Below are positions 18,840-20,303 of a DNA stretch of 20,303 nt, piece after piece. How positions within the stretch are numbered: the first letter of the stretch is position 1; each line of letters begins with the position of its first letter. The notes under the pieces were generated by a model that worked only from the letters and a program-made list of their open reading frames with translations, was not told where the DNA came from and made no database searches. Position numbers and translations under genes: made by a program. Origin of the DNA: JBAZGH01 sp041652935 (GTDB lineage: Bacteria > Patescibacteriota > Patescibacteriia > Patescibacteriales > XYC2-FULL-47-12); the NCBI GenBank assembly GCA_041652935.1, contig JBAZGH010000016.1, forward strand, positions 1 through 20,303. The letters are read 5' to 3'.

Positions 18840-19607
18840 ATGGATAAACAAAAAATAATAATTGCCAACTGGAAGATGAAGCTTAATATTAGCGGCAGCT
18901 TAGAATTAGCCCGGCAATATATTGAAGCGCTTGGCAATGGAGCAATAAATAACACAGAGGTGGTTGTTTGCCCGTCAGAAATTGTTTTAACGGAAGTAAA
19001 GAATATTTTAAAAAATTCTTCAATAAAATTAGGCGCGCAAAATGTTTTTTGGGAAGATGCCGGAGCTTATACCGGAGAAATTTCAGCTGCGATTCTGGAA
19101 GAAGCGGGGTGTGATTATGTAATTATCGGACATAGCGAACGTCGAGGCTATTTACTGGAGAATTATGAGATGATCCACCAGAAAATAAAAGCGGTCCTTG
19201 ACCACAGTAAAATGATTCCGGTGCTATGTATTGGAGAATCCCTAAAAGACAGGGAGCAGGACAAGCGGGATTATGTTATTATTGACCAGCTGCAGCAGTC
19301 TTTCGGTGGCATCCGGCTAATGCCGGACCAGCAGATAATAGTCGCCTATGAGCCGATTTGGGCGATTGGAACCGGGCAGATTATAAAGCCGCAGGACGCT
19401 GAAAATATGCATGAAATAGTCATTGCCGCCCTGGTTGATTTATTTGGGATTGATGAGGTTAAAAAACAATTTAGGATAATTTACGGAGGCAGCGTTAACG
19501 GAAAAAACGCGAAACATTTTCAAGCGCTTGATAATATTGACGGCTTTTTAGTGGGAGGGGCAAGCTTAAAACCGGAGGAATTTTTAGAAATTATTAAAGC
19601 TTTATAA
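18840..19607 (+). CDS. tpiA: Triosephosphate isomerase
   Basis: Interconverts dihydroxyacetone phosphate and glyceraldehyde 3-phosphate in glycolysis. The TIM-barrel motifs are all present: IIIANWKMKLN with K12, VIIGHSERR with catalytic H98, VAYEPIWAIGTG with catalytic E171, and the phosphate loop IIYGGSVNGKNA plus GFLVGGASL. Length 255 is normal. A weak SD-like AGGAA precedes the ATG. The next gene begins two bases after the stop, so they are likely co-transcribed. Confidence 0.97.
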   Translation: MDKQKIIIANWKMKLNISGSLELARQYIEALGNGAINNTEVVVCPSEIVLTEVKNILKNSSIKLGAQNVFWEDAGAYTGEISAAILEEAGCDYVIIGHSERRGYLLENYEMIHQKIKAVLDHSKMIPVLCIGESLKDREQDKRDYVIIDQLQQSFGGIRLMPDQQIIVAYEPIWAIGTGQIIKPQDAENMHEIVIAALVDLFGIDEVKKQFRIIYGGSVNGKNAKHFQALDNIDGFLVGGASLKPEEFLEIIKAL

Positions 19608-19609
19608 AT

Positions 19610-20303
19610 ATGTGGTATAACCTAATTCCATTATTTTTAATTTTTATTTGCGGCATCGTTATAATTTATATTATTACTAAAAAATTTCCCGCTGTCGCTA
19701 ATTTGGATTTAGCGAATCTTCCTCAGGAAAAAGAAAAAAAAGTTAAGCAGCGGATAATAAGCAACCGGATAAAAAGAAACATAAACAGCTGGAAGATATG
19801 GCTTAAAAAAATTTTTCGCCCGATTTTTTCTTTCATCGGCTCTTGGCTGAATAATTTTTATAAAAAATTGCTTTCAGCCCGTGATAATTTAGCTAGGAAA
19901 AGCGAGGGTGATGATGTTTCTGAAATTGACGAGCTTTTCTTGGAAGCAGAGGAGCATAAAAAAGAGGAAAAATACGACGAAGCGGAAAAAATTTATATCC
20001 GCATAATCAGTTTGGACAGCAAGAACGTCAGCGCCTTTAAGATGCTGGGCCAGCTTTATTTAACAGAGGGGAAGACGCAGGAGGCGAAAGAGACATTAGA
20101 GCATGTTTTAAAATTAACCAAAGAAGATGCTGATGTTTATTCAAACCTAGCGGAAGTTTCTAAAGAAAACGGCCAGCTGGAAAGGGCGAAGAAGCATTAT
20201 ACGGAATCAATTAAATTAAATAGCGAAAACGCGCAGAATTATTTTAATTTGGCGGAAATACAGCAATCGCTTAATAATTCCAAAGAAGCAATGAAAAATA
20301 TGA
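19610..20303 (+). CDS. Membrane-anchored TPR protein (3' truncated by window edge)
   Basis: The frame is open from ATG 19610 to the window end (231 codons). Residues 1-22 (MWYNLIPLFLIFICGIVIIY) form a signal anchor. A basic region (about 45-90) with amphipathic helices follows. From about residue 105 there are TPR-like helix pairs of 34 residues: LFLEAEEHKKEEKYDEAEKIYIRIISLD, AFKMLGQLYLTEGKTQEAKETLEHVLKLT, VYSNLAEVSKENGQLERAKKHYTESIKLN and YFNLAEIQQSLNNSKEAM. TPR repeats usually scaffold protein complexes; the partner is unknown. It starts two bases after tpiA, probably translationally coupled. Confidence 0.85.
   Translation, partial: MWYNLIPLFLIFICGIVIIYIITKKFPAVANLDLANLPQEKEKKVKQRIISNRIKRNINSWKIWLKKIFRPIFSFIGSWLNNFYKKLLSARDNLARKSEGDDVSEIDELFLEAEEHKKEEKYDEAEKIYIRIISLDSKNVSAFKMLGQLYLTEGKTQEAKETLEHVLKLTKEDADVYSNLAEVSKENGQLERAKKHYTESIKLNSENAQNYFNLAEIQQSLNNSKEAMKNM

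Overview
The window looks like a chromosomal segment of a bacterium of the Candidate Phyla Radiation (Patescibacteria, Parcubacteria-like). This is an inference from the A+T-rich genome, tightly packed genes almost all on the + strand, core genes that nearly all lack a Shine-Dalgarno (SD) sequence, a nucleoside diphosphate kinase of about 205 aa, a membrane protein resembling DUF5671, and a remnant of the 23S-IVS-type four-helix-bundle protein family. No 16S or ribosomal protein gene is present to fix the lineage.

Layout. 1-2021: 3' end of recG, a stand-alone CheY-like response regulator and ndk. 2022-4583: an accessory stretch with two very small membrane ORFs, a WG-repeat-like protein, a candidate small RNA, two unrecognised small proteins with strong SD sequences, several strong terminators, a broken tRNA-Pro copy and an intact tRNA-Pro(GGG). 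4584-7372: two tandem paralogous Na+/Ca2+ exchanger-type antiporters and a basic low-complexity protein. 7483-10343: adk, map, ruvX and recO. 10336-12500: a T-box riboswitch and aspS. 12591-13517: a membrane protein with a pseudopilin-like C-terminus. 13586-14778: the only minus-strand unit, visibly richer in G+C, with its own promoter, terminator, several hairpins, mini-ORFs with SD sequences and a small exported protein. 14804-18107: a YbaK-type deacylase, scpA, scpB and a D-Ala-D-Ala carboxypeptidase. 18218-20303: a small-multidrug-export-family membrane protein, tpiA and a truncated TPR protein.

The core genes serve DNA repair and replication-fork rescue (recG, recO, ruvX), chromosome segregation (scpA, scpB), nucleotide balance (adk, ndk), translation and protein maturation (aspS, ybaK-like, map, tRNA-Pro), cell-wall trimming and glycolysis. 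They are informational or housekeeping genes in short runs, not one pathway.

Three things stand out. First, a complete T-box antiterminator/terminator pair precedes aspS; its UGGC bulge fits the G73 discriminator of tRNA-Asp, and it appears to have a very short Stem I. Second, about fourteen intergenic gaps contain a long, locus-specific inverted repeat built from short A+T-rich words, often placed between promoter and start codon; one of them encloses the N-terminal remnant of a four-helix-bundle gene. Third, the minus-strand unit combines tandem hairpins, a perfect SD in front of a three-codon minigene, and a small secreted protein. All claims come from reading the sequence only; no searches or folding programs were run.
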